Counted from the first letter of the stretch, positions 52,725-62,617 are shown. The stretch is 64,000 bases of DNA from DATLLN01 sp963797175 (GCA_963797175.1 CAWCOL010000011.1:62001-126000); one strand, 5' to 3'. Notes: generated from the sequence alone by a model not told the origin. Numbers and translations are program-made.

Positions 52725-53855
52725 TCAGCTGATGCAGGGGCCGGTGTCGGCGTGCGACACCAGGCTGCCCAGCGCATCGACGACGTCCTCGACCGGCACC
52801 CCGAAGCCGCCGCCGCGCTGCGCCTTGGCGAACATCATCGCCACCACGCGTCCCGACGAATCCAACACGGGGCCGCCGGAGTCGCCGTGCTGGAGTGGGC
52901 CGCGCAGCGGCACCACGGTGCGCAGCGACAGCCCCTGGCCGTAGGCGTTGGCCGAGAACACGGGCACCGGCCGCCCGGCGGTGCCCGACGCCGCCTGGAG
53001 CGGGCCGCCGCCCGGGTAGCCGGCCAGCACCACGGCCTCGGAGTCAGTGTCGATCGGCTTCGTTCGCAGCGGCTTCGTGTCGAGGCCGCGCACCGCCAGC
53101 AGGGCGACGTCGCGGTCGGCGTTGACGTACACCGGCGTGGCCGGGAAGGTCTGCCCGTCGATCTCGACCTCGGTGTCGGACTCGCCGGCGATGACGTGGG
53201 CGTTGGTCGCGACCAGGCCGCTGCGCACGACCCAGCCCGATCCGGAGAGCTGGATGCCGCAGGCGCTGCCCTCGATCTTGGCGACCGTCCGGATCGCGGC
53301 GGCGACCCGCGGCTGCTGACCCAGCGTCGGGTCGGGCGGCGGCAGGTCGTTGCCGACCGCGCCGGCGATGACCGGCAGCCGGTCGAAGCGCTGGAGCGCG
53401 TCCATCAGCGGGCCGGCCGGCAGGTCGGCCACCAGCGGCGGCAGGATGGCCGAGCGCTGCACGACCTGGCGCATGCCCAGGGCCGGCTGGTGGAGCGCGG
53501 CCACGGCCAGCATCCACACGGCCAGCAGGCCGAGCAGCGTGCCGGCCAGGAGCCCGCCCGCGCGGTCGATCATGTCGAGCGGCCCGGTGCGCATCGCGAA
53601 CCTCGCCCGGTCGGCCAGCGGGGTGCTGGCCGCCTGCACCAGCAGCCCGCAGACCACCGCGCCCGCCAGCGACACGATCGGCCGCCAGGGCGAGCGGTCG
53701 CCGCCGTGCAGCAGCAGCGGAGCGAGCCGCGAGCCGATCACCGCGCCCACGGCGAACCCCGCCAGGGCGACGAGCTGACCGGCCAGGCCGCGGCGCAGCC
53801 CGACCAGCGCGGTGGTCACCAGCCAGGCGATGACGAGCAGATCGACGGCTCCCAT
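52725..53855 (-). CDS. MarP-like membrane serine protease
   Basis: A 376-residue protein: four N-terminal membrane spans of CvpA type (1-125) and a periplasmic chymotrypsin-fold protease with His-220 (TNAHVIAG), Asp-249 (ADRDVALLAV) and Ser-326 (HGDSGGPVL). Cys-199 and a Cys in the C-terminal TGPCIS match the disulfide of mycobacterial MarP, which guards against acid and oxidative stress. A GATACT box lies 6 nt upstream of the ATG. It is divergent from the PAC2 gene. Confidence 0.9.
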   Translation of the reverse strand: MGAVDLLVIAWLVTTALVGLRRGLAGQLVALAGFAVGAVIGSRLAPLLLHGGDRSPWRPIVSLAGAVVCGLLVQAASTPLADRARFAMRTGPLDMIDRAGGLLAGTLLGLLAVWMLAVAALHQPALGMRQVVQRSAILPPLVADLPAGPLMDALQRFDRLPVIAGAVGNDLPPPDPTLGQQPRVAAAIRTVAKIEGSACGIQLSGSGWVVRSGLVATNAHVIAGESDTEVEIDGQTFPATPVYVNADRDVALLAVRGLDTKPLRTKPIDTDSEAVVLAGYPGGGPLQAASGTAGRPVPVFSANAYGQGLSLRTVVPLRGPLQHGDSGGPVLDSSGRVVAMMFAKAQRGGGFGVPVEDVVDALGSLVSHADTGPCIS

Positions 53856-53888
53856 GTCCGTAGTATCGGTCGAGCCTCCGCTGTGTGT

Positions 53889-53894
53889 CAGACT
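53889..53894 (+). promoter_or_regulatory. Leaderless promoter -10 box CAGACT
   Basis: CAGACT lies 6 nt before the GTG at 53901. Confidence 0.45.
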
Positions 53895-53900
53895 GCGGTC

Positions 53901-54758
53901 GTGGACACGCCCGACTTCGTCGAGATCGAGCGTCTGCCGAAGCTGCGGTCGCCGACCGTGATCGCCGCGTTCCGCGGCTGGAACGACGCCGGCGCCTCGG
54001 CCAGCCTTGCCTGCACCTTCCTGCGCGACGCCACCGCGGCCGAGCGGTTCGCGGTGATCGACTGCGACCCGTTCGTCGACTACCAGCAGACACGGCCGCA
54101 GGTGTCGCTCGACGACGGGTACGTTCGCCAGATCGAGTGGCCGGTGACGGAGCTGTATGCGGACGAGGAGAGCGACGTGGTGCTCGTGCTCGGCACCGAG
54201 CCCAACCTCCGGTGGCGCGCGTTCTCGGACGCGATCGCCCAGATCTCCGTCGACCTGGGCGCCGAGCTGACGATCACGCTGGGCGCGCTGCTGGCCGACA
54301 CGCCCCACACCCGCCCGGTGCCGGTCTCCTCGACCGGCTCGGACGAGGAGCTGATTGCGCGCTTCGGCCTGACGCGGTCGAACTACGCCGGCCCGACCGG
54401 CATCGTCGGCGTGCTGCATGACGCCTGCGCGCGCCGCGGGATCCGCTCGGCCAGCCTGTGGGCGGCGACGCCGCATTACATCTCGGCCACCCCCAACCCG
54501 AGCGCCGCGGTGGCGCTGCTCGACCGGCTGCACGAGCTGGTGGGCACGCCCGAGGCGAACGAGGGGCTGCGGCGGATGTCCGGCGAGTACCAGGTGCGCG
54601 TGGCCGCGGCCATCGCCGACGACGAGGATGTGCTCGCGTACGTGGCCCAGCTCGAGGAGCAGGCCGACGAGGACGAGACGCCGAGTGGGGAGGAGTTGGC
54701 CGAACAGTTCGAGCGGTACCTGCGCGAGCAGGGGCCGGACGAGCCGGGGCCGGCGTGA
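53901..54758 (+). CDS. PAC2-family (proteasome-assembly chaperone-like) protein
   Basis: A 285-residue protein with the PAC2 start PTVIAAFRGWNDAGASASLACTFL, VLVLGTEPNLRWRAFSDAI, TLGALLADTPHTRPVPVSST and LWAATPHYISATPNPSAAVALLDRL. Actinobacterial PAC2 proteins are relatives of archaeal and eukaryotic proteasome chaperones, but their role is not settled. The acidic C-terminal tail is about 30 residues. GTGA overlap with the CnoX-like gene. Confidence 0.88.
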   Translation: MDTPDFVEIERLPKLRSPTVIAAFRGWNDAGASASLACTFLRDATAAERFAVIDCDPFVDYQQTRPQVSLDDGYVRQIEWPVTELYADEESDVVLVLGTEPNLRWRAFSDAIAQISVDLGAELTITLGALLADTPHTRPVPVSSTGSDEELIARFGLTRSNYAGPTGIVGVLHDACARRGIRSASLWAATPHYISATPNPSAAVALLDRLHELVGTPEANEGLRRMSGEYQVRVAAAIADDEDVLAYVAQLEEQADEDETPSGEELAEQFERYLREQGPDEPGPA

Positions 54759-55408
54759 GCGCCGCCCGCGCGGTGACCGACGCGACGTTCGACGCCGAGG
54801 TGGTCGAGCGGTCGCGGACGGTGCCGGTGGTCGTGGACTTCTGGGCGGAGTGGTGCGGCCCCTGCCGGCAGCTCGGCCCTGTGCTGGAGGCGTCGGTCGA
54901 GGAGACGGCCGGCGCCGTCGAGCTGGTGACCGTGGACGTGGACGCGAACCCGCAGGTGGCGATGCGCTTCCGCGTCCAGTCGATCCCGGCGGTCAAGGCG
55001 TTCCGCGACGGCAGGATGGTGGACGAGTTCACCGGCGCGCTGCCGCGGCCGATGGTGGACTCCTTCGTCCGCCTGCTGCTGCCCTCCGAGGCCGACCGGC
55101 TGGTCGAGCTGGGGGACGAGGAGTCGGTGCGCAAGGCGCTCGAGCTCGACCCGGCGCACCCGGGTGCGTTGGCCGCGCTGGCCCGGCTGGAGCTGGACGG
55201 CGACGACGACGTCGCCGACGGCCTGGCGGCGATCGAGGCGGGCGACCCCGAGCGCGGGCTCCAGCTGCTGCTCGACGCGCTGCGGGCGGCGCAGGGCGAG
55301 GGCCGCGACCGCATCCGCCGCGTCATGCTCGGCGTCTTCGCCGACCTCGGCCAGGACGATCCGCTGGCCACGCGCTTCCGGCGCGAGCTGGCCCAGGCGC
55401 TCTACTAG
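54755..55408 (+). CDS. Thioredoxin-TPR co-chaperone (YbbN/CnoX-like)
   Basis: A 217-residue protein: a thioredoxin domain with VVDFWAEWCGPCRQLGPVLE (active WCGPC) and the cis-Pro segment QSIPAVKAF, followed by a helical TPR-like region ending in DPLATRFRRELAQALY. CnoX proteins hold clients and pass them to DnaK or GroEL under oxidative stress. The intact CGPC motif means it could also act as a reductant. Confidence 0.88.
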   Translation: MSAARAVTDATFDAEVVERSRTVPVVVDFWAEWCGPCRQLGPVLEASVEETAGAVELVTVDVDANPQVAMRFRVQSIPAVKAFRDGRMVDEFTGALPRPMVDSFVRLLLPSEADRLVELGDEESVRKALELDPAHPGALAALARLELDGDDDVADGLAAIEAGDPERGLQLLLDALRAAQGEGRDRIRRVMLGVFADLGQDDPLATRFRRELAQALY

Positions 55409-55427
55409 CCGATCGGGTGACCCCGCG

Positions 55428-55442
55428 CCCCCCGCCGGGGGG
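55428..55442 (+). terminator. Possible hairpin terminator after the CnoX-like gene
   Basis: Six C's and six G's pair around a 3-nt GCC loop, 20 nt after the stop. It is short and lacks a T-run, so the call is weak. The remaining 55443-55534 holds a ribosome site (AAGGAG) for the next gene. Confidence 0.4.
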
Positions 55443-55534
55443 ATGCCCGCCTGCCCGGGGCCGGGCCATCTTGTGACGAGGACCGCTTCACCACGCCTGC
55501 GCAGCCACCCGTCCCAGAAGGAGTACCGCTCCCC

Positions 55535-58457
55535 GTGCATCGCCGTCACCGCATCGTCATGGTCGCCGCCCTGTTGGGTGTTCTGTCGCTCGTCGCCGCC
55601 GCTCCCAGCGCGGCGTCGCTCGCCGCCCCGACCCCGGACACGACCAGCAACGGCGTGCCGCTGCCGGCGTTCCACTGGACCTCGGTCGCGGGTGCGGCCC
55701 AGTACCAGTTCCAGCTCTCGGCCGCGTCCGACTTCAGCGGGACGCTGATGGACGCCTCCACGAAGAACACGTACTACACGATGCTGAAGACCGTCCCCGA
55801 CTGCTCGTGCTTCTGGCGCGTGCGGGCGGTCACCACGGCCGGCGCCGCCGGCCCCTGGTCGAGCGTTGTCGAGTGGGACAAGTCCTCGAGCCGCGCCGGT
55901 ACAGGCCAGCCCGGCCGACGGCGACACGGTGACGTATCCCGATCCGGTCGTGCTCCACTGGCAGCCGCTGGACGGCGCCGCCAAGTACGAGATCGTGATC
56001 GGCGACGACGCCAGCCTGTCGGGTGCGACCCCGCTCGAGACCTCGGCCACCAGCTACAGCCCGCCGGCCTGGCTCTCGCCCGGCCAGCACTGGTGGGCCG
56101 TCGCCGCGAAGGACGCCGAGGGCGCCTTCACGCCGTACTCGACGCCGATCTCGTTCACCTGGGACTGGCCCAGCACGGTCAGCGGGCTGACGGTCACCGA
56201 CGGCGTGGACGGCACCGGCGACCCGGTCGCCGATGACGCGATCTTCGAGCCGCGCTTCTCGTGGGACACGGTCCCCGGCGCGGCCAAGTACGACCTCGAC
56301 GTCAGCACCGACACCAACTTCGCGAGCGGCTCGACCACGCACTACACGACGATCGCCACGACCTACTCACCGCTGGTGCTGCTGGCCAACGCCGACTACT
56401 ACTGGCGCGTCCGGGCGACCGACCCGAACAACGACAGCGGCGACTGGACGTACGGCGACGACCAGGCCGCTCCCGGTGACAGCTTCTCCGAGACGTTCGA
56501 CACCAACGCACCGCTCTCCGTGAGCAACCTGCGGATGACGGACAACAACAGCGATCCGGGTGCCGACGAGGACGGCGATCCCAACAACGGCTACCAGACA
56601 TCGGAGCCGATCGTGCAGTGGGATCCGGTGCCGGGAGCCGGCGGCTATGTCGTCGACGTCCGCCTGTACGGCGACACGCTGGGCTGCGACTGGTCGAGCA
56701 GCGGAATCCGCTGGACGAACACGACCGAGGACACGGCCTGGACGCCGCTGGGCACGGGCCTGGGGTCCGGCGCGACGGTGATCCCGGGCAAGACGCCGAC
56801 CAACGACGGCGGCACGAAGAAGCTGTACAGCCTGAACGACCCGAACCTGGGCCGCTACTGCGTCCGCGTCAAGCCGGTCCGCGCGACGGGCTTCGAGGCG
56901 CCATGGACCTACCTCGACCCGAACGACGACGGCAGCACCTGGGCCTTCCAGTACGCGGGCCCGCCGGTCGGCAACCCCTGCTCGCCCAGCTGCCAGACCG
57001 ACGACTACCTCGGCGACGACGACTACCTGACGCCGCAGAGCGGCTCCACCTCGACCGCGATGCCGCTGTTCACGTGGAACCCGATCGACGGCAAGGCCAG
57101 CTACTACGTCGTGGTCGCGACCGACGCGGCGATGACGCACGTCGTCGACTACGCCTGGACGCAGCTGCCGGCGTACGCGCCGCGGGTGACAACGCTGAAC
57201 TCGTACGTCTCCTACCCGGACTCGACCACCAACTACTACTGGCAGGTCTTCCCGGCCGTGGGTTCGAACGGCTCCGGTGCCAACGGCGTGCCCGGCAACG
57301 GCACCCGTCCGGCGTTCCTCAAGGAGACGATCCCGCCGGTGCCGGTGGCGCCGCTGACGGGCGACACGGTGGACGGTGATGTCACGTTCAAGTGGCTGCC
57401 GGTCTCGGGCGCGACCAGGTACCAGTTCCAGGTCTCCGACGACGTCAACTTCCCGACGACGGGTGGCCACATCCTGGAGACGGCGGCCCTGACGTACGCG
57501 ACGTCGTACACGAGCCCGATCAACAGCTTCAAGACCGGGACGCTGTACTGGCGCGTCCAGGCGATCGACGCGAAGGGGACGGGCCTCTCCTGGTCGGTGC
57601 CGCAGACGTTCACGCAGACCTACGATCCGCCCAGCTTCGACACGATCACGAACCCGACGCAGGGCGCGATGATCCCGGTGCTCAAGTGGAACCCGGTGCC
57701 CAACGCGATCTCCTACGACGTCGATCTGATCTGCTCGATGCAGGGCGCCGTCTGCAACGATGGCAACGGCATGGAGACCACGGCCGCGACGATGACCCGG
57801 CTGACCGGCATCGGCGTCGTCGGCTGGCGCGTGCGGGCCAACTTCGCCAAGCAGTTCGGCGTGCAGCCCAGCCAGTGGTCGGCGACGCAGAGCTTCACGC
57901 GCACGATCCCCGACCCGACGGGCCCGTACACGCTGCACACCGGCACCGGCGTCCTGCTCGGCTGGAACCCGATGCCCGGGGCCCAGAAGTACAAGGTCGA
58001 GATCTCGCGCGCGAACAGCTTCAGCACGCTGATCGGCGGCGGCTCGTTCACCACCGACAACACGAGCTGGGCGCCGACGCTGACCACGACCGACTACCTC
58101 AACGGCGGCACGTTCTACTGGCGCGTACGGACGCTGGACGGCGACAGCAACTACGGCCAGCCCTCGCCGGCCCAGCTGATGACGCTCCCGGCCAAGCTGG
58201 CCGAGACGACCAGCGTCAGCTTCCTGCACCGGGGCAAGGTGAACACGGTGACGGTCACCGTCAAGGACTTCGCCGGCCACGTCATCCCGGGCGCCCGGGT
58301 GACGGCCTCCGGCGCGGGCCTGCGGGCGGTCGCTCACCTGACCGGCCCCAAGGGCGGCGCGGTGTTCAAGATCAAGCCGACCAAGACCGGCTACGTCAAC
58401 TTCGTCGCCACCAAGACCGGCTACCAGTCGGTCACCAAGCAGCTGCACGTCATGTAG
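55535..58457 (+). CDS. Large secreted protein of repeated fibronectin-III-like domains (frameshifted once)
   Basis: About 973 residues. A signal peptide (MHRRHRIVMVAALLGVLSLV, cleaved near residue 30) is followed by about eight FnIII-like units, each about 100 residues, marked by FHWTSVAGAAQYQFQLS-type starts and YWRVRA-type F strands. A C-terminal segment (VTVTVKDFAGHVIPGARVTASG) looks like a carboxypeptidase-regulatory or Ig-like domain. One inserted base near 55898 breaks the first unit. No membrane anchor or LPXTG is seen, so it is probably extracellular. AAGGAG precedes GTG 55535. Likely adhesion or wall matrix, by inference. Confidence 0.83.
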
Positions 58458-58500
58458 CCCATCTGTGACGGTCGCCGTTGCCCGCGGGCGGCGGCGGCCG

Positions 58501-58506
58501 TACACT
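58501..58506 (+). promoter_or_regulatory. Leaderless promoter -10 box TACACT
   Basis: TACACT lies 6 nt before the GTG at 58513. Confidence 0.6.
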
Positions 58507-58512
58507 CGCTGC

Positions 58513-60369
58513 GTGGCGATGCTCGCTCCGCCTCCGGTTGCTCCGCCCGCGGTGGTGTCCGCACCATGCCCGCGGTCGGCCGCGCACCTCTCCTGCGGCT
58601 ACGTCAGCGTCCCGCTCGACCGGCAGATGCCGGACGGCCGCAAGATCCGCATCTTCTTCGAGCACTGGCGGCACACCGACCGCAGCGTGCCCGCGGCGTC
58701 CACGGTGCTCTCGATCGAGGGCGGCCCGGGCTTCGCGACGACATCCGCCCCGGGCGAGCGGGTGGCGGTCTGGCGGCCCGTCTCGGCCACCCGCGACCTG
58801 CTGCTTGTCGACCTGCGCGGCACCGGCCGCTCGGGCGCCCTCACCTGCCCGGCGTTCCACCGCCACATCCTCGACTACATCGTGCGGGCGGCCGCGTGTG
58901 CCCATCAGCTCGGGCCCGACCGCGATCTCTACTCGACCTCGCAGGCCGTCCAGGACCTGCCGGTCGTGCTGGACGCGCTGCACCTCGGCAAGGTCGACCT
59001 CTACGGCGACTCCTACGGCACCTACGCGGCGCAGGCCTTCGCGCTGCGCTATCCGGGCCGGCTGCGCTCGCTGGTGCTCGACAGCACCTATCCGCTGCCC
59101 GGCACCGACCCGGCCTGGGCCGACCTCGCCCAGGCGACGCGGCTTGCTCTGCGGCACGTCTGCGACCGGCGGCCCGACTGTCCCACGAACGACCCGGTCG
59201 GCCTGGTCGCGCGGGCGTTCGCCCGGATCAAGCAGCACCCGATCACCGGACGGGCGCCGGACGGCGACGGCACGTTCAGCAACGTCACGGTGAACCCGGA
59301 CACCTTCACCCAGACGCTGCAGGACGGCTACTCCGACATCGGCGTCTACCGCGACATCCTCGCCGCCTCGGACTCGGCGCTGGCCGGCGACGATGCGCCG
59401 CTGCTGCGCCTGGTGGCCGAGAACCAGACGGTCGACGGCCCCAACGGCAACCCCGTCGTGTGGTCGGAGGCGGCCTATCTGGCCGTGATCTGCCACGACT
59501 ACCCACAGCTGTGGGATCCGGATACGCCGATCGCCCAGCGCGCCGCAGTGGCGCAGGCGCGGATCGCCGCCTACCCGCCCGGCACCTTCGTGCCGCTCGA
59601 CGCGGCGTCCTGGAACGGCACCGACTACGAGGGCGTCCTGGCCTGCCTGCGCTGGCCCGCCAGCACCACCGACGACCCGCCCGACCCGCCGGGCGCGGTC
59701 TACCCGGACGTGCCCACGCTGGTGCTGAGCGGCGACCTGGACAACATCACGTCGCAGTCCGGCGCCCGGGTGGTCGCATCGCGCTTCCCCGACAGCACGT
59801 TCGTGGACGTCCACAACTCCGTGCACGTGACCGTCCTCGGTGATCGTGACCGGTGCGCGTCGCTGATCTACCTGCACTTCGTGAACACGCTGACGGCCGG
59901 CGACACCTCGTGCGCCGCCCGCGTGGCCGAGGTGCGGGTCGTGCCGCGGTTCCCGCTCTCGCTCGACCAGGTCGCGCCGGCCCAGCCGGCGGCGGGCGAC
60001 GGCTCGACGGTACGCGACCGCCGGCTGGCGTCCGCGGGCGCCCAGACCGCGGCCGACGCCATCGAGCGCTGGATCGTCAACTACGACGGCACCAGCGTCG
60101 GGCTGCGCGGCGGCAAGTGGTCATACGACGCGGCGCCGCCCACCTACGACCCGTCCGTCTTCACCCTGAAGGCCGACGAGTTCGTGCCCGGCGTGCCCGT
60201 GTCCGGGACGTTCACGTGGCACGTCACGACCGGCGGCGTCGCCGGCACGCTCACGGTGCCCGGCGGCTCGTTCCACATCGCCTGGACGATGCAGGGGCCG
60301 CTGGCGAAGGCGCACCTGGACGGGCAGATCGGCGGCCGGCCGCTGCACGCCACCATGCTCGCGCCTTAG
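58513..60369 (+). CDS. Alpha/beta hydrolase of the TAP-like (tripeptidyl aminopeptidase/proline iminopeptidase) group
   Basis: A 618-residue hydrolase. The core has IEGGPGFATTSAPG (oxyanion HGG-like), LLLVDLRGTGRSG, nucleophile Ser in DLYGDSYGTYAAQAFALRYP, an Asp region VLSGDLDNITS and a late His near VHNSVHVT, typical of TAP-like C-terminal hydrolases with peptidase activity. The last 120 residues form an extra beta-rich domain (VSGTFTWHVTTGGVAG). No clear signal peptide is visible despite paired Cys residues common in secreted members. Confidence 0.85.
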   Translation: MAMLAPPPVAPPAVVSAPCPRSAAHLSCGYVSVPLDRQMPDGRKIRIFFEHWRHTDRSVPAASTVLSIEGGPGFATTSAPGERVAVWRPVSATRDLLLVDLRGTGRSGALTCPAFHRHILDYIVRAAACAHQLGPDRDLYSTSQAVQDLPVVLDALHLGKVDLYGDSYGTYAAQAFALRYPGRLRSLVLDSTYPLPGTDPAWADLAQATRLALRHVCDRRPDCPTNDPVGLVARAFARIKQHPITGRAPDGDGTFSNVTVNPDTFTQTLQDGYSDIGVYRDILAASDSALAGDDAPLLRLVAENQTVDGPNGNPVVWSEAAYLAVICHDYPQLWDPDTPIAQRAAVAQARIAAYPPGTFVPLDAASWNGTDYEGVLACLRWPASTTDDPPDPPGAVYPDVPTLVLSGDLDNITSQSGARVVASRFPDSTFVDVHNSVHVTVLGDRDRCASLIYLHFVNTLTAGDTSCAARVAEVRVVPRFPLSLDQVAPAQPAAGDGSTVRDRRLASAGAQTAADAIERWIVNYDGTSVGLRGGKWSYDAAPPTYDPSVFTLKADEFVPGVPVSGTFTWHVTTGGVAGTLTVPGGSFHIAWTMQGPLAKAHLDGQIGGRPLHATMLAP

Positions 60370-61283
60370 AGCGTTTCGCCGTCCCAGTAGTCGAGCTGCT
60401 GGATGCGGCCGATCACGCCGACGCCGCTCCATGCGATCTTGCCGGAGCGCGGGTAGTAGCAGATGTCGTTGGGGTCGCGGGTGCCGTAGGCGAGCAGGCG
60501 CATGCCTTCCGGGCCGGCCCGGAAGGTGTGGGCGACGCCCGTGCCCGCCCGGCGCGCGACGACGCTGCCGGCCCGCACCGGCAGCTCCTCGTCACCCAGC
60601 AGCAGGTGGCCGTCGCCCGTCAGGACGACGAACAGCTCCTCCTCGGCCGAGTGGCAGTGCGGCGGCGCGGCCAGCCGGCCTGGCTCGATGGCGACGTGCT
60701 TCAGTCCCGTGCGGTGCGAGCCCGCGGCCTTGCCTGGAGCCACCCGCACGCGCCCCTCGCGCGGCGCGGGGTCGTCCAGCCCCGCCAGCGCGACGACGTT
60801 CGCGGGCCGCTCGCCCGGCGCCGGGAAGTCGAGCGGCCCGGCGGCGTCGTCGAGCGGGAACAGGTCGTACGGGTCGGGGGAGGGGAGAACCGTGGGGCCG
60901 GCCCACGAGTGGGCGGCGCGGGGCAGATAGCAGAGCTCGATCGGCACCCGCGTGCCGAACGCGAGCACGTCCAGACCCTCCGGGCCGGCACGCAGCGTGT
61001 GGGTCCCGCCGTTGGGCAGGTGGACGATGCAGTCGTCCGGGCCGACCGTCGCCGTCGTTCCCTTCTGCCACAGCAGCCCGGAGCCGCCGAGCACCCAGAA
61101 GATCTCCTCCTCGGCGCCGTGGACGTGCACCGGCGTCGAGCGCTTGCCCGGGTGCAGCCGGATCCGCTGTAGGCCGACCGTGTCCGAGCCCGCGGCGCTG
61201 CCCAGGTCGAACCAGTCGGCGGCGATGTCGGTGTGGACGCGCTTGCGCACCCGCACGTTGTCCCAGTGGACGACGTCGCTCAC
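60366..61283 (-). CDS. Double-cupin protein (copy 1)
   Basis: A 305-residue bicupin. Metal-site motifs occur twice: STPVHVHGAEEEIFWVLGGSGLL and PPHCHSAEEELFVVLTGDGHLLL; each half ends with a fingerprint like YGTRDPNDICYYPRSGKI. It starts DVVHWDNVRVRKR. Substrate unknown. It is a tandem paralogue of the upstream gene and coupled to it by GTGA. The stop overlaps the hydrolase stop by 4 nt. Confidence 0.85.
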   Translation of the reverse strand: MSDVVHWDNVRVRKRVHTDIAADWFDLGSAAGSDTVGLQRIRLHPGKRSTPVHVHGAEEEIFWVLGGSGLLWQKGTTATVGPDDCIVHLPNGGTHTLRAGPEGLDVLAFGTRVPIELCYLPRAAHSWAGPTVLPSPDPYDLFPLDDAAGPLDFPAPGERPANVVALAGLDDPAPREGRVRVAPGKAAGSHRTGLKHVAIEPGRLAAPPHCHSAEEELFVVLTGDGHLLLGDEELPVRAGSVVARRAGTGVAHTFRAGPEGMRLLAYGTRDPNDICYYPRSGKIAWSGVGVIGRIQQLDYWDGETL

Positions 61284-62206
61284 CGCTCACCGTCCCAGTA
61301 GTCGAGCTTCTCGATGCGCGCGATCAGGTTGACGCCGAAGAACGCGATCTTGTTCGACCGCGGGTAGTAGCAGATGTCGTTGGCGTCGCGGGTGCCGTAG
61401 GCGAGGTAGAGGATGCCGCCGGGCCCGCCGCGGAACGCGTGCGCGACGCCGGTGCCGGCCGGGCGCGCCAGCACGTGGCCCGCGCGGACGGGCAGCTCGT
61501 CGTCGCCCAGCAGCAGCGTGCCCTCGCCCTCGAGCACGACGAACAGCTCCTCCTCGGCGCCGTGGCAGTGCGGCGGGCAGCCGAGCATGCCCTCAGGCAC
61601 GCGCTCGTGGCGGAGCCCGGTGCGCACCGACCCCGCGGCCTCGCCCAGGTTGCGGTTGGCCCAGCGGCAGTCGCCCTCGCCGCCCTCGTCCAGCGTGGCG
61701 TCGCCCAGCGCGGCCACGTTGGCCGGCCGGGGCCCGGGCTCGGGCCACTCCATCGGCCCCGCTGCTGCGTCCAGCTCGTACAGGTTCTGCGGCCCCAGCG
61801 CCTCGACGACGGTGGCGCCCGCCCACGCCCGGTGGGAGCGCGGGTGGTAGCTGGTCTCGGTGTCCATGCGCTGGCCGTAGGCGAGCACCTCGAGCCCATC
61901 CGGCCCCGCCCGCAGGGTGTGCGCCTCGGCGTCCGCCAAGTGGACGATCGTGTCGCCCGCGGCCACCTCGCACGTCTCGCCGTCCTGCCAGAGCAGGCCC
62001 GAGCCGGACAGGACGTGGAAGATCTCCTCCTCGCCGCCGTGAGCGTGGGGCGGCGTCGAGCGCATCCCCGGGCGCACCCGGAAGCGCCGCAGCCCGACCG
62101 TGACCGAGCCGGCGGCCTCACCCAGCCGCTGCTGGCCGGCGCCGATCTCGCCGACCGAGTCGTCGCGCCACTCCACGTCGTCCCAGTGCACCAGGTGGCG
62201 GCTCAC
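61280..62206 (-). CDS. Double-cupin protein (copy 2)
   Basis: A 308-residue bicupin with STPPHAHGGEEEIFHVLSGSGLL and PPHCHGAEEELFVVLEGEGTLLL. Each cupin ends with a duplicated YHPRS/YYPRS segment. Similarity to copy 1 runs end to end, from LVHWDDVEW to LDYWDGE. Bicupins include oxalate decarboxylases, gentisate dioxygenases and sugar isomerases. It is coupled to the upstream thioesterase by GTGA. Confidence 0.85.
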   Translation of the reverse strand: MSRHLVHWDDVEWRDDSVGEIGAGQQRLGEAAGSVTVGLRRFRVRPGMRSTPPHAHGGEEEIFHVLSGSGLLWQDGETCEVAAGDTIVHLADAEAHTLRAGPDGLEVLAYGQRMDTETSYHPRSHRAWAGATVVEALGPQNLYELDAAAGPMEWPEPGPRPANVAALGDATLDEGGEGDCRWANRNLGEAAGSVRTGLRHERVPEGMLGCPPHCHGAEEELFVVLEGEGTLLLGDDELPVRAGHVLARPAGTGVAHAFRGGPGGILYLAYGTRDANDICYYPRSNKIAFFGVNLIARIEKLDYWDGER

Positions 62207-62598
62207 GCTGAGACCTCCTCGAGCAGCCGACGCGCCTCCTCGGGGAGCGGTGCGGGGCGTTCGCGACCGGCGTCGCAGTGCACCATCACGGACTCCGCCC
62301 GGGCGCTGACGCGCCCGTCGGAGAGGGCGGTGATCAGCTCGCGCGTGGTCACGCTCGACGTGCCGATGCGGATCACCTCGAGGCTCACCTCGACCTCGTC
62401 GTCGGCCTGGGTGAGACCGCTCTCGAACTCGATCTCGACGCGTCGGGCGACGCAGCGCCCGACCGTGTCGTGGCCGAGGAGCTGCGTGTAGAACTCATCG
62501 CGGGCCTCCTCCAGGTACGTCAGGTACACGCTGTTGTTGACGTGGCCGAACCCGTCCATGTCACGCCAGCGGATCTCGATCCGTTTGGTGTATGCCAC
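62203..62598 (-). CDS. Hotdog-fold acyl-CoA thioesterase (4HBT/YbgC type)
   Basis: A 131-residue protein with the catalytic motif RWRDMDGFGHVNNSVYLTYLEEARDEF (Asp of DMDGFGHVN, about residue 14) and SAVTTRE-like TSSVTTRELITAL. It should hydrolyse an acyl-CoA. GTG 62598 is chosen because GAGACT (minus, 62605-62610) lies 6 nt upstream; ATG 62619 is the alternative. It heads a three-gene operon with the bicupins. Confidence 0.87.
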   Translation of the reverse strand: MAYTKRIEIRWRDMDGFGHVNNSVYLTYLEEARDEFYTQLLGHDTVGRCVARRVEIEFESGLTQADDEVEVSLEVIRIGTSSVTTRELITALSDGRVSARAESVMVHCDAGRERPAPLPEEARRLLEEVSA

Positions 62599-62603
62599 GG
62601 GAG

Positions 62604-62610
62604 CAGTCTC
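62604..62610. promoter_or_regulatory. Overlapping divergent -10 boxes in a 19-bp gap
   Basis: A minus GAGACT (62605-62610) is 6 nt from GTG 62598. A plus CAGTCT (62604-62609) is 8 nt from ATG 62618. They overlap by five base pairs. Confidence 0.45.
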
Positions 62611-62617
62611 GCAGAGC

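Noticed and set aside
52719..52730. Perfect palindrome AGCTGATCAGCT between convergent genes, considered as a terminator or binding site
   Set aside because: It has no loop for a stable hairpin and overlaps the stop region. It is probably chance, so I left it out of the features.
56367..58505. A 712-residue minus-strand open frame opposite the FnIII-like protein
   Set aside because: Arg/Val-rich shadow. The plus strand shows a signal peptide and periodic domains.
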